Assembly: GCA_900552705.1 (NCBI GenBank)
Contig: USAX01000100.1
Span: 1 to 7,008 of the forward strand
Source of the DNA: an uncultured Collinsella sp.
GTDB taxonomy: Bacteria; Actinomycetota; Coriobacteriia; Coriobacteriales; Coriobacteriaceae
Length of the DNA: 7,008 nucleotides
Direction of reading: 5' to 3'
Each line of letters opens with the position of its first letter. The first letter of the stretch is position 1. The notes beneath the pieces were generated by a model, which saw only the letters and a list, made by a program, of their open reading frames with translations, searched no databases and was not told the DNA's origin. A program made the translations under genes and the position numbers. Below, piece by piece: positions 6,460-7,008 of the stretch.

Positions 6460-6603
6460 GGCATTGATGGCATCAAACCCAGTGCTCGTGGCGTTGACGG
6501 ATCCGGCTCCGTCGATGTTGATATTACCCGTGGAGAGGATAGCGTCCTCAGTAGATGTCACGCTGAGCGTGCTGCCCGCGTCGCCTTGGATATTGAGCTC
6601 GGC
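5952..6603 (-). repeat. About eight beta-helix-type protein repeats of 23-25 residues
   Basis: Units can be aligned as GNINIDGAGSVNA/TSTGFDAINA, GGDLAIKGSGNVNATGASDG, NGNITIDDSGVVTARATEDK, GKNLTIKGGGTVEASSADGE, GGNINISDGSQVKANAEG, TEGSLAVTNASLDASGVEYG, KGVTLDHATVTVRTSANGG and GGDIDIKNGSTVDAFAEG. Each has two short beta-type strands alternating hydrophobic and polar residues, then a turn with G-I or G-V. The pattern recalls right-handed beta-helix proteins such as the Cthe_2159-type carbohydrate-binding family; that family link is a guess. DNA identity between units is low, so they are old. Confidence 0.65.
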
Positions 6604-7008
6604 ATTCTCGTTAGTGCCATGAGAAACGTTGATGCTTTCGATCCATTCGGCAGTGACGATGTTGGTTCCCGAGTAATTCACGTTGAGCTTGCCTGCGGCC
6701 TGGATCTCGCCGCCGTTATAGTTGTTGAGCTTCAAGTCGTCGGCGCCGTCCCACGACCAGGTACCGGCCTCGTCGCTCGCCGCGGTGTTGTACTTGTTGC
6801 CGCCGACCTTGACCCATTCCGCTGCGAGCGAGACGCTCGGCATGAGCAGCGAGCTCACCGTGAGCGCGCACACGGCGCCCGCGACGATGCGGCGCGTCAC
6901 GCGGCGCCAGCTGCCGTGCGCGAGTCCTATGCGACGGCGAACGTCGGGTTCGGCAACATGGGTTCCGGCGGTAGTGTCATTGCGTTTGGGGGTCGTGAAC
7001 AAGGCTGC
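6451..7008 (-). CDS. N-terminal fragment of the LAXTG surface protein
   Basis: The frame is open to the window edge, so the true start may lie outside. The only candidates inside are a TTG at 7002 and a GTG inside the signal-peptide n-region at 6900. Counting from 7002 the fragment has 183 residues: a long basic n-region (RRR, SWRRVTRR), a signal peptide, then the start of the repeat array. It reads ...GFDAINAGG and stops at the TGA (6453-6451) created by the extra G. As it stands it would be secreted but, lacking the sorting signal, not anchored. Confidence 0.7.
   Translation of the reverse strand, partial: AALFTTPKRNDTTAGTHVAEPDVRRRIGLAHGSWRRVTRRIVAGAVCALTVSSLLMPSVSLAAEWVKVGGNKYNTAASDEAGTWSWDGADDLKLNNYNGGEIQAAGKLNVNYSGTNIVTAEWIESINVSHGTNENAELNIQGDAGSTLSVTSTEDAILSTGNINIDGAGSVNATSTGFDAINAGG
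6454..6459 (-). other. Frameshift site in a run of six G (C on the plus strand)
   Basis: On the coding strand the frame reads GCC GGG GGG TGA. With five G it would read GCC GGG GGT GAT CTC, giving AGGDL, which matches the repeat register (compare the other repeat junctions). The 0-frame stop follows the G-run directly. Confidence 0.85.
6820..6906 (-). other. Sec signal peptide of the surface protein
   Basis: Residues 33-61 counted from the TTG at 7002. Basic RRVTRR is followed by a hydrophobic core (IVAGAVCALTVSSLLMPSV) and SLAA before EW, with cleavage likely after A60 or A61. The n-region is unusually long if the start is at 7002 or beyond. Confidence 0.8.

Larger units (their letters stand above)
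5229..7008 (-). pseudogene. Frameshifted secreted LAXTG surface protein with beta-helix-like repeats (5' end possibly outside window)
   Basis: Two overlapping minus-strand frames, 7008-6451 and about 6476-5229, together make one coherent protein of about 590 residues if one base is removed from the C-run at 6454-6459. The restored architecture is: a Sec signal peptide; a short domain with TWSWDGADDLKLNNYNGGEI; about eight 23-25-residue repeats of the GxxxIxGxGxVxAxxxxxxGI type, suggesting a right-handed beta-helix; a linker domain with further beta-type segments; a Pro/Lys/Glu-rich spacer; and a LAATGD sorting signal with membrane segment and RKRS tail. The protein would be anchored to the cell wall, perhaps as an adhesin or glycan-binding protein; no catalytic motif is recognised. 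Repeat periodicity and sense continue unchanged across the break, so the gene was intact recently, or the extra base is a sequencing error, or the tract is phase-variable. Confidence 0.75.

Noticed and set aside
6474..6476. Independent start of the C-terminal surface-protein frame at TTG 6476
   Set aside because: No ribosome binding site, no signal peptide, and the first residues come from reading the repeat out of frame.

Overview
The window reads as chromosomal DNA of a GC-rich Gram-positive bacterium. The best guess is a gut actinobacterium of the class Coriobacteriia, most likely Collinsella or a close relative. This rests on codon bias, clear AGGAGG-type ribosome binding sites, the style of the surface protein (Sec signal, beta-helix-like repeats, Pro/Lys spacer, LAATGD sorting signal) and general resemblance of the proteins. 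No marker gene is present, so the taxonomic call is an inference.

Plus strand, 1-4298. The window opens inside a Cof-type HAD phosphatase, of which only the C-terminal part is seen. A LysR-type regulator (656-1552) starts 10 bases after its stop, with a Shine-Dalgarno overlapping that stop. After a 155-base AT-richer gap comes a short 'core' methionine synthase of the YxjG/YxjH (MetE C-terminal domain) type (1708-2847). The gap holds a perfect 8-7-8 inverted repeat with the T-N11-A core of a LysR-type operator, a likely extended -10 promoter and a separate 14-bp palindrome. The simplest reading is that the LysR protein controls the methionine gene, with a half-site pattern like those I recall for streptococcal methionine/cysteine LysR regulators. 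A UraA-type uracil permease follows (2964-4298), preceded by a leader with a small hairpin, and ends at a hairpin that can terminate transcription from both sides.

Minus strand, 7008-4356. A small alpha/beta-hydrolase of the IroE/BesA-like esterase group (5021-4356) converges on the permease. Upstream of it, behind its own perfect 12-bp terminator stem, lies a large secreted surface protein (window edge to 5229). It has a signal peptide, about eight 23-25-residue beta-helix-type repeats, a Pro/Lys/Glu-rich wall spacer and a noncanonical LAATGD sorting signal, membrane segment and basic tail. Its reading frame is broken by one extra G in a run of six G (plus-strand C at 6454-6459). Removing one base restores a single frame of about 590 codons.

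I see no CRISPR array, rRNA, tRNA, IS element, phage gene or defence system. No stretch over 300 bases lacks a gene. The most interesting items are the frameshifted LAXTG surface protein, the LysR operator ahead of the core methionine synthase, and the open question of that enzyme's methyl donor.
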